A DNA stretch of 64,000 nucleotides, taken from Desulfosudis oleivorans Hxd3. Lineage in GTDB: Bacteria > Desulfobacterota > Desulfobacteria > Desulfobacterales > Desulfosudaceae. The position numbers and the translations under genes are program-made. The notes under the pieces were generated by a model. That model saw only the letters and a list, made by a program, of their open reading frames with translations, made no database searches and was not told the origin of the DNA. Position 1 is the first letter of the stretch, and each line of letters begins with the position of its first letter. The DNA lies in the NCBI RefSeq assembly GCF_000018405.1, contig NC_009943.1, forward strand, positions 289,255 through 353,254, in the 5' to 3' direction. Below are positions 41,853 to 50,257 of the stretch, piece after piece.

Positions 41853-42134
41853 ATGAAAAGAAAGGAAAGTTTATGGGGTAGAGAATTATGGACGCAGCAG
41901 GAGGTTGCCAGACATTTTAGGGTATCAGCCAATACAATAAAAAACTGGCGAAGGCGGGGTTTGTTTAGTTACTTTGTTGCCCCAGGCTCAGACAGGGTAT
42001 TATATTATCGTACAGAGATTGAACATTTTCAGAAAACCTTCACAGAATGGAGAAAGGAGGAACAAAAAGGTCAAAAGCATGTGGGTGGGGTAAAGCCAAG
42101 GCTGTCTTCCGATAATGATTGGAGGATAAGCTGA
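41853..42134 (+). CDS. Excisionase-like helix-turn-helix protein
   Basis: A 93-residue protein with a MerR/excisionase-type motif near the start: WTQQEVARHFRVSANTIKNWRRRGLF, then a wing (YYRTEIEHFQKTF). It overlaps the integrase start by 1 nt (TGATG). Small proteins of this type next to an integrase usually steer excision. GTGAGGTGCAAATATT precedes the ATG. Confidence 0.8.
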   Translation: MKRKESLWGRELWTQQEVARHFRVSANTIKNWRRRGLFSYFVAPGSDRVLYYRTEIEHFQKTFTEWRKEEQKGQKHVGGVKPRLSSDNDWRIS

Positions 42135-43330
42135 TGGCGAAAAAACAAGACAGGTATTTGCAGAAGCGTGACAACACCTTTTATTTCCGTAAAAAGCATA
42201 ATGGCAAAGTGTTTAAGCGATCATTGAATACAACTGACAAGCGGACAGCTAGGGACCTTCGGAATTTTTACCTCAGAAACCTCGTTGAATACGGACAACT
42301 GGATGCACCTGAAAAGGTGGACTATGATGTCATCACTTTCGGGGAGGTTGCGAAAGAATGGGCTTCCATACACAAGAAAGAGGTTCGGTATTCTACGTGG
42401 CCGGATTACGTGTCATCAATGAACGGTCATATCCTGCCTAATTTCAAAGACATGCCAATAGCTGAAATCACCTACGGAGATGTGCTGAAATTCAGAAGCG
42501 GGTTGAAGGTTGGAGCCAAAAGAGCGAACAACATTTTAGTGCCAATGAAATCTGTTTTTGATTATGCTGATAGGGAAGGGATTATTCAGGATAACGTGAT
42601 GCGGAAGATAAAACGACTTTCAGAAGAAGCACCGGAGATTCATCCTTTCTCTTATGATGAGGTCAATCGACTTCTAGACGCAGTGCATCCCTGGTATCAA
42701 CCGTATTTGATTGTAGCGTTTTTTACGGGCATGCGGGCGGGAGAGCAAAATGGTCTGTGTTGGTCAGATTTTCTTGAAGATATGCAACCAGAGCCACGGA
42801 TTTTTATCCGTAAAACGTATGTGTATAAAAAGGACGGCATCCCGAAGACCAAAAAGTCAAAGCGTTATATAAAGTGTCTTCCGCAGGTGCTTGAGGCTCT
42901 ATCGGAGCAACGGAAACTGACCGGTAAAAATAAACATATCTTTCTGACCATTGACGGAAGACGGATGACCCCGGATCACATCCGGAAGGAGGTATGGATT
43001 CCCGCACTAGAAAAGGCGGGTATTGAATATCGTCCGCCCATTCAGACAAGGCATACTTTCGCTACCATGATGCTTTCTGCCGGTGAGGATATTGGTTGGG
43101 TCCAGAACATGCTTGGACACTCCTCGTTGCAGATGATTTTCCAGCGGTATTATGCCTGGGTACCGGAGAAAACCCGTTCAGACGGTCATGCGTTCATGAA
43201 GTACGTTGGATGCCTATCCGTAACGCAAAAACAGGATGCCGGGAGTGCAGGTGAGATAAAGGTAAAAACGGACGAAGGGTGTACCAATCTTGTACCACTG
43301 GACAAATATAGGCATAAAAAAAGAGGCTAG
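42134..43330 (+). CDS. Tyrosine-family site-specific integrase
   Basis: A 398-residue phage-type integrase. The N-terminal part has an arm-binding stretch (FYFRKKHNGKVFKRSLNT) and a SAM-like core-binding domain. The catalytic domain has Arg in FFTGMRAGEQNGL, HTFATMM with the preceding Arg (TRHTF), His in MLGHSS and Tyr in FQRYYAWVP. It inserts the island at the 3' end of tRNA-fMet. GGAGG at 42121 supports the ATG over an upstream TTG. The stop lies inside the terminator stem of the rebuilt tRNA. Confidence 0.95.
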   Translation: MAKKQDRYLQKRDNTFYFRKKHNGKVFKRSLNTTDKRTARDLRNFYLRNLVEYGQLDAPEKVDYDVITFGEVAKEWASIHKKEVRYSTWPDYVSSMNGHILPNFKDMPIAEITYGDVLKFRSGLKVGAKRANNILVPMKSVFDYADREGIIQDNVMRKIKRLSEEAPEIHPFSYDEVNRLLDAVHPWYQPYLIVAFFTGMRAGEQNGLCWSDFLEDMQPEPRIFIRKTYVYKKDGIPKTKKSKRYIKCLPQVLEALSEQRKLTGKNKHIFLTIDGRRMTPDHIRKEVWIPALEKAGIEYRPPIQTRHTFATMMLSAGEDIGWVQNMLGHSSLQMIFQRYYAWVPEKTRSDGHAFMKYVGCLSVTQKQDAGSAGEIKVKTDEGCTNLVPLDKYRHKKRG

Positions 43331-43339
43331 ATTTTATTC

Positions 43340-43347
<8 letters not shown>
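43322..43347 (-). terminator. Island-supplied terminator of tRNA-fMet
   Basis: In the minus-strand RNA, AGGGGUUAGA pairs with UCUAGCCUCU (two G-U pairs) around AUAAAA, followed by UUUUUUU. The wobbles form only in this direction. One arm lies in the att repeat and the other in island DNA that also contains the integrase stop codon. Confidence 0.7.
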
Positions 43348-43435
<88 letters not shown>

Positions 43436-43500
43436 TCATCTAATCTGCTGTTTGTATACCACCTGCATGGGCCTGTCAAGGGGTTTTTAGGGAAAACCCG

Positions 43501-43812
43501 TCAATAGCCGGCCAGCAGTGCCTTTATTCTTGCGGCTTCCTGCTTTCCGGCGGCATTTGGAGACAGGGCGAGGCACACCTCTTTTCGTTTGGAGGCCGCG
43601 CCCGCGGCAATGGTGATCGATGTTTTGGGAATGCCCAGAAGCCGGGAGAGAAAGGCCACGCACATCTCGTTGGCCCTGCCATCCACCGGGGGCGCCGTAA
43701 TCTTGATCTTCAGGGCGTTGTCGTGGGCCCCCACCACCATGTTTTTCGAGGAGCGGGGCGCCACCAGCAGGGGAAAGCAAAGCGTGTGGGCGTGCTCTTT
43801 GACGGGTATCAT
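43501..43812 (-). CDS. DUF167 (YggU-like) protein
   Basis: A 103-residue protein with the family pattern: VVGAHDNALKIKITAPPVDGRANEMCVAFLSRLLGIPKTSITIAAGAASKRKEVCL. The fold is a small alpha/beta domain of unknown role, widespread in bacteria and eukaryotes. Its ATG directly abuts the stop of thrH, so it is translated from the same message as thrH and hom. Confidence 0.88.
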   Translation of the reverse strand: MIPVKEHAHTLCFPLLVAPRSSKNMVVGAHDNALKIKITAPPVDGRANEMCVAFLSRLLGIPKTSITIAAGAASKRKEVCLALSPNAAGKQEAARIKALLAGY

Positions 43813-44418
43813 CTATTTTGCCAGGGAATCGGCCAGCAGCTCCCGCACCGTGTCGTAATCGGTGGCCACGGGAAACTGGGGAAACTCCCGGACCACGTTT
43901 TCCGGGGGCCGGAACAGAATGCCCAGGTCGGCCTCGGCAAGCATGCCGGTGTCATTGTAGGAGTCGCCCATGGCCGTGATATGGTAGTTCAGCGTGCGAA
44001 GGGCCAGCACGGTTTGTCGCTTGCCATCCTTCTGCCGCAGGTTGTAGTCCACGATGGCGCCATCATCCCCGATGGTCAGGGTGTTGCAGAACAGGGTGGG
44101 CAGAAGCAGCTTTTCCATCAGGGGGCCGGCAAACTGGGTGAAGGTGTCGGACACGATGATGACCTGGGTCTGTTTTCTCAGCCAGGTGAGAAACTCAAGG
44201 GCGCCTTCAAGGGGGTCAATAGTGGCGATCACGTCGGCGATATCGGCAAGCTTCAGGCCATGGTCCGCCAGAATGGCCAGCCGTTTTTTCATCAGCACGT
44301 CATAGTCGGAGATATCCCGGGTGGTGAGCCTGAGTTCGTCGATGCCGGTCTTTTTGGCCACGTTGATCCATATTTCCGGAACAAACACCCCTTCCAGGTC
44401 ACAGCAGACAATGTTCAT
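43813..44418 (-). CDS. thrH: ThrH-like phosphoserine phosphatase/homoserine phosphotransferase
   Basis: A 201-residue HAD phosphatase. The ThrH hallmark opening CCDLEGVFVPEIW holds the nucleophile Asp, with VIIVSDTFTQFAGPL as motif II and AMGDSYNDTGML as motif IV. ThrH dephosphorylates phosphoserine and can transfer the phosphate to homoserine. It lies 22 nt after homoserine dehydrogenase, whose product is homoserine, so a threonine-pathway role is likely here. The family is usually about 205 residues. Confidence 0.88.
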   Translation of the reverse strand: MNIVCCDLEGVFVPEIWINVAKKTGIDELRLTTRDISDYDVLMKKRLAILADHGLKLADIADVIATIDPLEGALEFLTWLRKQTQVIIVSDTFTQFAGPLMEKLLLPTLFCNTLTIGDDGAIVDYNLRQKDGKRQTVLALRTLNYHITAMGDSYNDTGMLAEADLGILFRPPENVVREFPQFPVATDYDTVRELLADSLAK

Positions 44419-44440
44419 GTATGTTCAGCGCCTTTCTGCT

Positions 44441-45757
44441 TTATAAACCGCCGTTGTCCTCTTCGATGCGGACCACGATGGGATCGTCGGCCACGATGTG
44501 AAGGGCCGCGATGTCGGCCAGGGCCTTTTTCATGTCCGCCTCGCAGGCCTTGTAGGTCATCATCACCAGGGGGGTGTGGTCTCCGTAAAACCGGCCCTTC
44601 TGGTTGACCGACTTGATGCTGATGTTGTGGCTGCCCAGGGCACCGGCGATCTTGGAGAGCACGCCGGGCTGGTTTTCCGCGGTAAATCGCAGGTAGTAGC
44701 GGGTGTGCAGCCGGTCGATGGGCAGCACCGGTATGGTGCGAATCGCTTCGGGCCGGTAAGCAAGGGCCGGAATCCGGCCAGGGGCCCCGAACACGAGGTT
44801 GCGGGCGATGTCCACGATGTCGCTTACAACGGCGCTGGCCGTGGGCATTTTCCCCGCGCCGTGGCCGTAAAGCAGAACATTTTCCACGCAGTCGCCGGAA
44901 ACCGTTACCGCGTTTAACGAGCCGTTGACGCTGGCCAGGATATTATCGTGGGAGATCATGGTGGGATGGACCCGCGCCTCCACGGCGCCGTTGGTCTGCT
45001 TGCTGATGGCCAGCAGCTTGACCGTGTAGCCGAAGTCCGCGGCAAACTCGATGTCCATGGGCGTGATCCGGCGAATGCCCTCTACATAGACGTCCTCCAG
45101 GTTGATGGTCATGCCGAAGGCGATGGCGTTTAAGATGGCCAGTTTGTGGGCCGCGTCAAACCCGTCTACGTCAAGGGTGGGATCGGCCTCGGCAAACCCG
45201 TTTGCCTGGGCGTCGGCCAGCACCTCGTCAAAGGCGCATCCCTCGGCGGTCATGCGGGAGAGAATGTAGTTGCAGGTGCCGTTTAAAATACCCCGGATGG
45301 AGCCGATGGCGTTGCCCACCAGGGACTCCCGGATCGACTTGATAATGGGCATGCACCCGCCCACACTGGCCTCGTAGGCCAGGTCCACCCCTCTTTGTGC
45401 GGCCAGGGGAAAGAGGGTGTTGCCATGGGCCGACAGCAGGGCCTTGTTGGCGGTGACAATGTGCTTGCCGTTGTCAATGGCCCGGGTGATCAGCTCCTTG
45501 GCCAGGGTCTTGCCGCCGATCAGCTCCACGATGATCTGAATTTCCGGGTCGTCCACCACGGCCCCGGCATCGGTTGTCATGACCCCGTCTGCCAGGGGCA
45601 GGTCTTTGCCCCGGGTGGGATCAATGTCGGCAATGCTTTTCAGGTGAACATTGATGCCGGTGCGGTCTGAAATCAGCTTCTGTTTTTCCAGCAGGATACG
45701 GGCCGTGCCGCTGCCCACGGTGCCGCAGCCCAAGATGCCTATGTTGATCTGTTTCAT
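44441..45757 (-). CDS. hom: Homoserine dehydrogenase with C-terminal ACT domain
   Basis: A 438-residue enzyme. The NAD(P) motif INIGILGCGTVGSGTARIL is at the start, the catalytic region has GILNGTCNYILSRM and ADPTLDVDGFDAAHK, and residues about 350-430 (YYLRFTAENQPGVLSKIAGALGSHNISIKSVNQ) are an ACT domain that binds a feedback amino acid such as threonine. It makes homoserine from aspartate semialdehyde. AAGGATTGATA precedes the ATG; a TTG 6 nt earlier is weaker. It follows the aminotransferase gene by 9 nt, in one operon with thrH. Confidence 0.95.
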   Translation of the reverse strand: MKQINIGILGCGTVGSGTARILLEKQKLISDRTGINVHLKSIADIDPTRGKDLPLADGVMTTDAGAVVDDPEIQIIVELIGGKTLAKELITRAIDNGKHIVTANKALLSAHGNTLFPLAAQRGVDLAYEASVGGCMPIIKSIRESLVGNAIGSIRGILNGTCNYILSRMTAEGCAFDEVLADAQANGFAEADPTLDVDGFDAAHKLAILNAIAFGMTINLEDVYVEGIRRITPMDIEFAADFGYTVKLLAISKQTNGAVEARVHPTMISHDNILASVNGSLNAVTVSGDCVENVLLYGHGAGKMPTASAVVSDIVDIARNLVFGAPGRIPALAYRPEAIRTIPVLPIDRLHTRYYLRFTAENQPGVLSKIAGALGSHNISIKSVNQKGRFYGDHTPLVMMTYKACEADMKKALADIAALHIVADDPIVVRIEEDNGGL

Positions 45758-45766
45758 TATCAATCC

Positions 45767-46942
45767 TTACAATATTTTCTTGATGCCCCTTACCGCCTGG
45801 TTGGTGCGCATCTCGTTTTCAATCAGGGCGAACCGGACATAGTCGTCCCCGTACTCGCCGAATCCAAGGCCCGGTGACACCGCCACCTGGGCCTCGCGGA
45901 TCATCATTTTGGAAAACTCCACCGACCCCAGGTGCCGGTGTTTTTCCGGAATTTGGGCCCACACGAACATGGTAGCCTTGGGCTTTTCAATCTCCCATCC
46001 CACGCGATTTAAGCCGTTGACCAGGGTGTCCCGGCGGGACCGGTAGGTTTCTCGAATATCGGCCACGCACTGCTGGTCTTCGTTCAGCGCAATGATGGAG
46101 GCGATCTGAAGGGGCTGGAAAATGCCGTAATCCAGGTAGCTCTTGATGCGGCGCAGTGCCGCCACGATGTGGGGGTTGCCCACGCAGAACCCCACGCGCC
46201 AGCCGGCCATGGAGTAACTTTTGGACAGGGAAAAGAACTCCACGCCCACGTCCCTGGCCCCCTCCACCTGGAGAAAGCTGGGCGCTTCGTATCCGTCAAA
46301 CACCAGGTCGGCGTAGGCAAAGTCGTGAATGATCATCACGTCGTATTTTTTGGCGTAGGCCACAATTTCCTTGAAAAAGTTCAGGTCGACCACCTCGGTG
46401 GTGGGGTTGTGGGGATAGCTGATCACCAGCACTTTGGGCTTGGGCCAGCTCTGCCGGGTGCCGTCAATGAGGTTTTTTAAAAAATCCTGGCCCGGCCCCA
46501 CGGGAATGCCCCGCACGTTGCCACCGGCGATGATGGTGGCGTAGGGATGAATGGGGTATGTGGGGTTGGGCGTAAACACCAGGTCCCCGGGATTGATGGT
46601 CACCAGGATCAGGTGGGAAAATCCCTCCTTTACGCCGATGGTGACAATGGCCTCCTCCTCATGGTCGATGGGCACGTCGTACCGGCGTTTATACCAGTCC
46701 GAAATGGCCAGGCGCAGCTTGCGAATGCCCATGGAGGCTGAATACCTATGGTTGTGGGGCTTGCGGGCCGCCTCCACCATCTTTTCGATAATGTGGTTCG
46801 GCGTGGGCAGGTCGGGATTGCCCATGCCCAGGTCGATGATGTCCCTGCCCGCCCGGCGCGCCTCCATCTTGATGGCGTTTACCGTAGCAAAAACATAGGG
46901 TTGCAGCCGGTCCAGCCGCCCAAATTTTTTTGTCATGTCCAT
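45767..46942 (-). CDS. PLP-dependent aminotransferase (alanine aminotransferase AlaC type)
   Basis: A 391-residue class I aminotransferase. Visible motifs are [57 protein letters not shown] (PLP-contacting Asp/Tyr) and [17 protein letters not shown] with the Schiff-base Lys. The pattern matches AlaC/Aat-type enzymes working on alanine/glutamate or aspartate. It heads the operon with hom and thrH; the amino-acid substrate is inferred from similarity. AAGGAAGGCGG precedes the ATG. Confidence 0.88.
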   Translation of the reverse strand: MDMTKKFGRLDRLQPYVFATVNAIKMEARRAGRDIIDLGMGNPDLPTPNHIIEKMVEAARKPHNHRYSASMGIRKLRLAISDWYKRRYDVPIDHEEEAIVTIGVKEGFSHLILVTINPGDLVFTPNPTYPIHPYATIIAGGNVRGIPVGPGQDFLKNLIDGTRQSWPKPKVLVISYPHNPTTEVVDLNFFKEIVAYAKKYDVMIIHDFAYADLVFDGYEAPSFLQVEGARDVGVEFFSLSKSYSMAGWRVGFCVGNPHIVAALRRIKSYLDYGIFQPLQIASIIALNEDQQCVADIRETYRSRRDTLVNGLNRVGWEIEKPKATMFVWAQIPEKHRHLGSVEFSKMMIREAQVAVSPGLGFGEYGDDYVRFALIENEMRTNQAVRGIKKIL

Positions 46943-47310
46943 GGCCTGATTTTCCGCCTTCCTTGCAGCGTAAAAGGTTAAACTTTAATAAAATACACAA
47001 GGCACAGACACATGTCAAAAATATTCTGGTTTTCATCCATAAATGGCCTTTTTCCGCATTTCTGGATTGGAAACACCACATGGGGTCCTTCATGTTACAT
47101 ATATAGGCACTAATTTGGATTTATTTATGGCCCCGCGGCACCTGTAAAACAGGCGTCGGCCGCCATCGGGCCGCGTGGAAACGGCGGGAATCCGGCGAAA
47201 TTGGATTTGACTTTCAGCCGGGCCGAAGATAGTATGAGACCCTCTTTTGCAGTGTCTGCATCAGTAGAAGCATTCATGGTTTCAAACCCGACAAGCAGAA
47301 GGAAACAGCT
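46943..47310. promoter_or_regulatory. Divergent promoter region between the aminotransferase and purM
   Basis: About 370 nt separate the two divergent starts. An AT-rich part at 46975-47025 and another at 47100-47125 likely hold the two promoters. I see no clear operator or riboswitch. Confidence 0.45.
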
Positions 47311-48351
47311 ATGAGTTCTCTGACCTACGCGGATGCCGGCGTGGATATTGATAAAGCCAACGCGCTTGTGGACAACATCAAGAAAATCGCCAAGCAGACC
47401 CGGCGGCAGGGGGTGATGGGCGACATCGGCGGGTTCGGCGGGCTTTTCTCCCTGAACCTGTCGGACCTGAAAAATCCTGTGCTGGTCAGCTCCACCGACG
47501 GTGTGGGCACCAAGCTGAAGATCGCCTTTATGGCGGGCCGGCACGATACCGTGGGCATCGACCTTGTGGCCATGTGCGTCAACGATATTGCCGTCCAGGG
47601 CGCAAAACCGCTCTTTTTTCTGGACTACATGGCCGTGGGAAAGCTGAATACAGAGATCGCCACCCAGGTGATCACCGGCATCGGAGAGGGATGCAAACAG
47701 GCCAAATGCGCCCTGATCGGCGGTGAAACCGCTGAAATGCCGGGTTTTTACAAAGACAACGAGTATGACCTGGCCGGTTTTACCGTGGGCATCGTGGAGA
47801 GCGACGCCATTATTGACGGGTCCAACATTCACGTGGGCGACGCCATTATCGGCATCGCTTCCAGCGGGCTGCACAGCAACGGTTTTTCTCTGGTCCGCAA
47901 GATATGCTTTGACGTGCTGAAGCTCAAGATTGACGATCATATCGACGATCTGGGCAAAACCCTGGCCGAGGAGCTGTTGACCCCCACTATCATTTATTCG
48001 GAGACGGTTCACAGCCTGCTCAAGCTCTTTCCGATTCACGGCATCGCCCATATCACCGGCGGCGGTCTGGCCGAAAACGTGGTCCGGGTGCTGCCCCAGG
48101 CCTGCGTGGCCACCATTCGAAAAGGATCATGGGACGTGCCTCCGGTCTTTTCTTTTTTGCAAAAGGCAGGAAAGGTCGAAGACCGCGAGATGACCCGCAC
48201 CTTTAACAACGGCATCGGCCTGGTGGTGGTGGTGCCCGCGAAAAAAGCCGACGATGCCATGGCAAGCATTCGGGCCGTGGGGGAAAAGCCGTTTCTGATC
48301 GGTGAGATCACCCCCAGAAAAGCGGATGAACCCCAGGTGCAACTGGTGTAA
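47311..48351 (+). CDS. purM: Phosphoribosylformylglycinamidine cyclo-ligase PurM
   Basis: A 346-residue AIR synthetase of the normal length. Motifs include TYADAGVDIDKANALVDNIK, LVSSTDGVGTKLKIA, GIDLVAMCVNDIAVQGAKPLFFLDY, ALIGGETAEMPGFY and ITGGGLAENVVRVLP. It closes the imidazole ring in purine synthesis using ATP. GAAGGAAACAGCT precedes the ATG. Its 3' flank carries a REP-like array, so it is probably a single-gene unit. Confidence 0.97.
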   Translation: MSSLTYADAGVDIDKANALVDNIKKIAKQTRRQGVMGDIGGFGGLFSLNLSDLKNPVLVSSTDGVGTKLKIAFMAGRHDTVGIDLVAMCVNDIAVQGAKPLFFLDYMAVGKLNTEIATQVITGIGEGCKQAKCALIGGETAEMPGFYKDNEYDLAGFTVGIVESDAIIDGSNIHVGDAIIGIASSGLHSNGFSLVRKICFDVLKLKIDDHIDDLGKTLAEELLTPTIIYSETVHSLLKLFPIHGIAHITGGGLAENVVRVLPQACVATIRKGSWDVPPVFSFLQKAGKVEDREMTRTFNNGIGLVVVVPAKKADDAMASIRAVGEKPFLIGEITPRKADEPQVQLV

Positions 48352-48364
48352 AAGATTTTTAAAC

Positions 48365-48512
48365 GTCATTGCGAGCAAAGCGAAGCAATTTTCAACGCCC
48401 ATGTGTCATTGCGAGCACAGCGAAGCAATCTTGTCCATAAGCGAAAAGATTGCCGCGTCGCTTCGCTCCTCGCAATGACAGGGATGTAGCATATCCGCTT
48501 CCTCGCAATGAC
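48365..48512. repeat. REP-like cluster of GTCATTGCGAGC repeats
   Basis: Two direct units GTCATTGCGAGC[A/C]... (48365-48389, 48405-48429), an inverted unit (48448-48479, GATTGCCGCG to CGCAATGAC) and a partial one ending 48512. The direct and inverted units can pair into long hairpins. This GTCATTGCGAG...AAGCAAT family is a common REP type. It lies directly after purM. Confidence 0.8.
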
Positions 48513-48534
48513 TTTTGTGCCGGGACAACAGAAT

Positions 48535-48654
48535 ATGACCGAAACACCCAGACCCGCCAAACCCGGTTTTCTTGACCGGCTGCGCAAGGCCTTTGCCGAC
48601 TACCTCAAGGCAGTGGAAAAGGCCCGGCAGAGTTCATCCTGCAAGGGCGGCTGA
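48535..48654 (+). CDS. Small basic protein, 39 residues
   Basis: A short frame, MTETPRPAKPGFLDRLRKAF followed by ADYLKAVEKARQSS and ending CKGG. It would form one amphipathic helix. Codon use is like the neighbours, and it lies 108 nt upstream of tsaD, but the ribosome site (GGGACAAC) is weak. It may be a real small gene; evidence is modest. Confidence 0.4.
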   Translation: MTETPRPAKPGFLDRLRKAFADYLKAVEKARQSSSCKGG

Positions 48655-48721
48655 GGTATCCGTCGCCCGCCGGGCCGGCCGGGTAAATAGTGTTCCTGCA
48701 ACGGTTTTCTTTTGCTTTTCT

Positions 48722-48747
48722 TTTTCGATTTCGATCCCGATTTCGAC
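48722..48747. repeat. Hexameric GAT-rich intergenic repeat, copy 1
   Basis: TTTCGATTTCGATCCCGATT, a run of hexamers (TTTCGA/TCCCGA). On the other strand it reads ATCGGGATCGAAATCGAAA, matching copies at 49863, 53329 and 55056. It is just upstream of tsaD. Confidence 0.7.
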
Positions 48748-48761
48748 ATGGACAACCGGAT

Positions 48762-49772
48762 ATGAAATTACCTCGAACCATTCTTGGCATTGAAACATCC
48801 TGCGACGAGACCGGGGCCGCTGTTGTGGCGGATGGCCGGCGGGTGCTCTCCTCGGTGGTGTCGTCCCAGGTGGCCCTGCACAGTCCTTACGGCGGTGTGG
48901 TGCCGGAACTGGCCTCCCGGAAACACATTGAGCATATTCTGCCGGTGGTTCGCCAGGCACTGGCCGAGGCCGGGCTGAAAACCGGCGACATTGACGCCGT
49001 GGCCGCCACCCAGGGACCCGGCCTGGTGGGGGCACTGCTGGTGGGGTTTTCCTTTGCAAAGGCTTTTGCTTATGCCGCGAATGTGCCCATGGTGGGCGTC
49101 AACCATCTGAACGGGCACCTGGCCTCCCTGTTTCTGACCGATGACCCGCCGGCCATTCCCTTTGTGGCCCTGCTGGCCTCCGGCGGCCATACCGCCATTT
49201 ACCATGTGACCGGGCCTGTGACCAGCACCCTCATGGGCCAGACCCGGGACGATGCCGCGGGCGAAGCCTACGACAAGGTGGCCAAGATGATGGGGCTGGG
49301 CTATCCCGGCGGCGCGGTCATCGACAACCTGGCCGCCCAGGGAGATCCCGCAAAATATGCATTCACCCGGCCCTACCTGGACAAGGCGGCCTTTGATTTC
49401 AGCTTCAGCGGCATCAAAACCGCGGCCCGGCGGTTTATTCAGGAGGCCGGCGACGCCCTGGCCCCTGAATCGCCTCATATTGCCGCCGGGTTCCAGGAGG
49501 CGGTGGCCGATGTGTTGTGCTACAAGCTGGTTCACGCGGCAAAGGTGAAAAAGTGCGGGCACATGGCCCTGGTGGGCGGGGTGGCGGCCAACCGCCGCAT
49601 CGGTGAAAAGCTGCGCCACGCGGCAAAGCAGGAGGGGCTTGTTGTCCATATTCCGCCGCCGGCCTGGTGCGGGGACAACGCGGCCATGATCGGGGCCGCC
49701 GGGTTTTTTCAACTGGCCGCCGGAGCAGAGCCGGTGGACCTGTCCGCCGATGTCTATTCCCGGGTGGCTTAG
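48762..49772 (+). CDS. tsaD: tRNA N6-adenosine threonylcarbamoyltransferase TsaD
   Basis: A 336-residue enzyme of the Kae1/TsaD family. Motifs: ILGIETSCDETGAAVV at the start, GGVVPELASRKHIEHI (metal His), GVNHLNGHLASLFL and ASGGHTAIYHV, with the C-terminal LVGGVAANRRI and CGDNAAMIGAAG. It transfers the threonylcarbamoyl group to A37 of ANN-reading tRNAs. The ATG at 48762 opens with MKLPRTILGIET, the family start; an upstream in-frame codon would add residues from the repeat. A hexameric repeat lies between promoter and start. Confidence 0.96.
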   Translation: MKLPRTILGIETSCDETGAAVVADGRRVLSSVVSSQVALHSPYGGVVPELASRKHIEHILPVVRQALAEAGLKTGDIDAVAATQGPGLVGALLVGFSFAKAFAYAANVPMVGVNHLNGHLASLFLTDDPPAIPFVALLASGGHTAIYHVTGPVTSTLMGQTRDDAAGEAYDKVAKMMGLGYPGGAVIDNLAAQGDPAKYAFTRPYLDKAAFDFSFSGIKTAARRFIQEAGDALAPESPHIAAGFQEAVADVLCYKLVHAAKVKKCGHMALVGGVAANRRIGEKLRHAAKQEGLVVHIPPPAWCGDNAAMIGAAGFFQLAAGAEPVDLSADVYSRVA

Positions 49773-49862
49773 CCGTCACCCGGATGTTTCATGCAATATC
49801 CGGGCTCAGTAGTGTCCAAAAACGGTTTTAATCATGGCAGGACAGCCCCCCGGGTTTATCCA

Positions 49863-49892
49863 AATCGCTATCGGTATCGGTATCGAAATCGA
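49863..49892. repeat. Hexameric GAT-rich intergenic repeat, copy 2
   Basis: ATCGCTATCGGTATCGGTATC then GAAATCGAAT, a clear 6-bp period with an ATCG core. It belongs to the family at 48722, 53329 and 55056. Confidence 0.7.
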
Positions 49893-49925
49893 ATTGTATC
49901 TACGGCGGTGTCCTCAACGATTATT

Positions 49926-50165
49926 TTTCTTCTCCTGCTTTTCCGTGTACTTTTCTTTGGCGCAAAGAAAAGTACCAAAAGAAACATGCCCTGCAGCTTG
50001 GCCTCTGGCTCGCCACGCCACAGGCGTGGCTTCCCTCGCGCAAACGCTTTTTTCAGCGCGGGCAGGAACTCGTTCACCTGCGGTGAACTCAGACAGCCTG
50101 CCCGCTTGTTCCTGAAAAAAGCGCCCGCGCTCGGCTGCGCTGCAACGGGCGGGGCTTACCATTGA
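49926..50165. repeat. Compound palindromic intergenic element
   Basis: It starts with a perfect 13-bp inverted repeat, GTACTTTTCTTTG-gcg-CAAAGAAAAGTAC (49948-49976). It continues with CGCTTTTTTCAGCGCGGGCAGG facing CCTGCCCGCTTGTTCCTGAA and then GAAAAAAGCG, with GTTCACC-tgc-GGTGAAC at the centre (about 50072-50088). The layout suggests a mobile or structured repeat of about 240 nt. Confidence 0.7.
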
Positions 50166-50257
50166 TGTCCTGTCTGGCAGGTTCCTCAGGAGTGCAAATC
50201 GGTGTGGAGAAAGGGCTTGCTGTTAAGAAAAGTGTACTGCCCTGAATTTCGTGTTAT

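Larger units (their letters stand above)
49773..50257. other. Repeat-filled intergenic region between tsaD and nagZ
   Basis: This 485-nt gap has a hexameric repeat (49863-49892) and then a long palindrome-rich element (49926-50165). The 50200-50240 stretch may hold weak terminator structure. No gene is credible; frames through the element are shadows of the repeats. Confidence 0.65.

Noticed and set aside
43723..44607. 294-codon plus-strand open frame
   Set aside because: It is antisense to thrH and spans into hom; composition is shadow-like.
47125..48051. 308-codon minus-strand open frame
   Set aside because: It is a shadow of purM, which has all family motifs on the + strand.
48365..48512. 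Possible CRISPR array
   Set aside because: Repeat units occur in both orientations with irregular gaps and no cas genes. It fits a REP cluster.
48768..49712. 314-codon minus-strand open frame
   Set aside because: It is a shadow of tsaD, with Gly/His-rich composition and no motifs.
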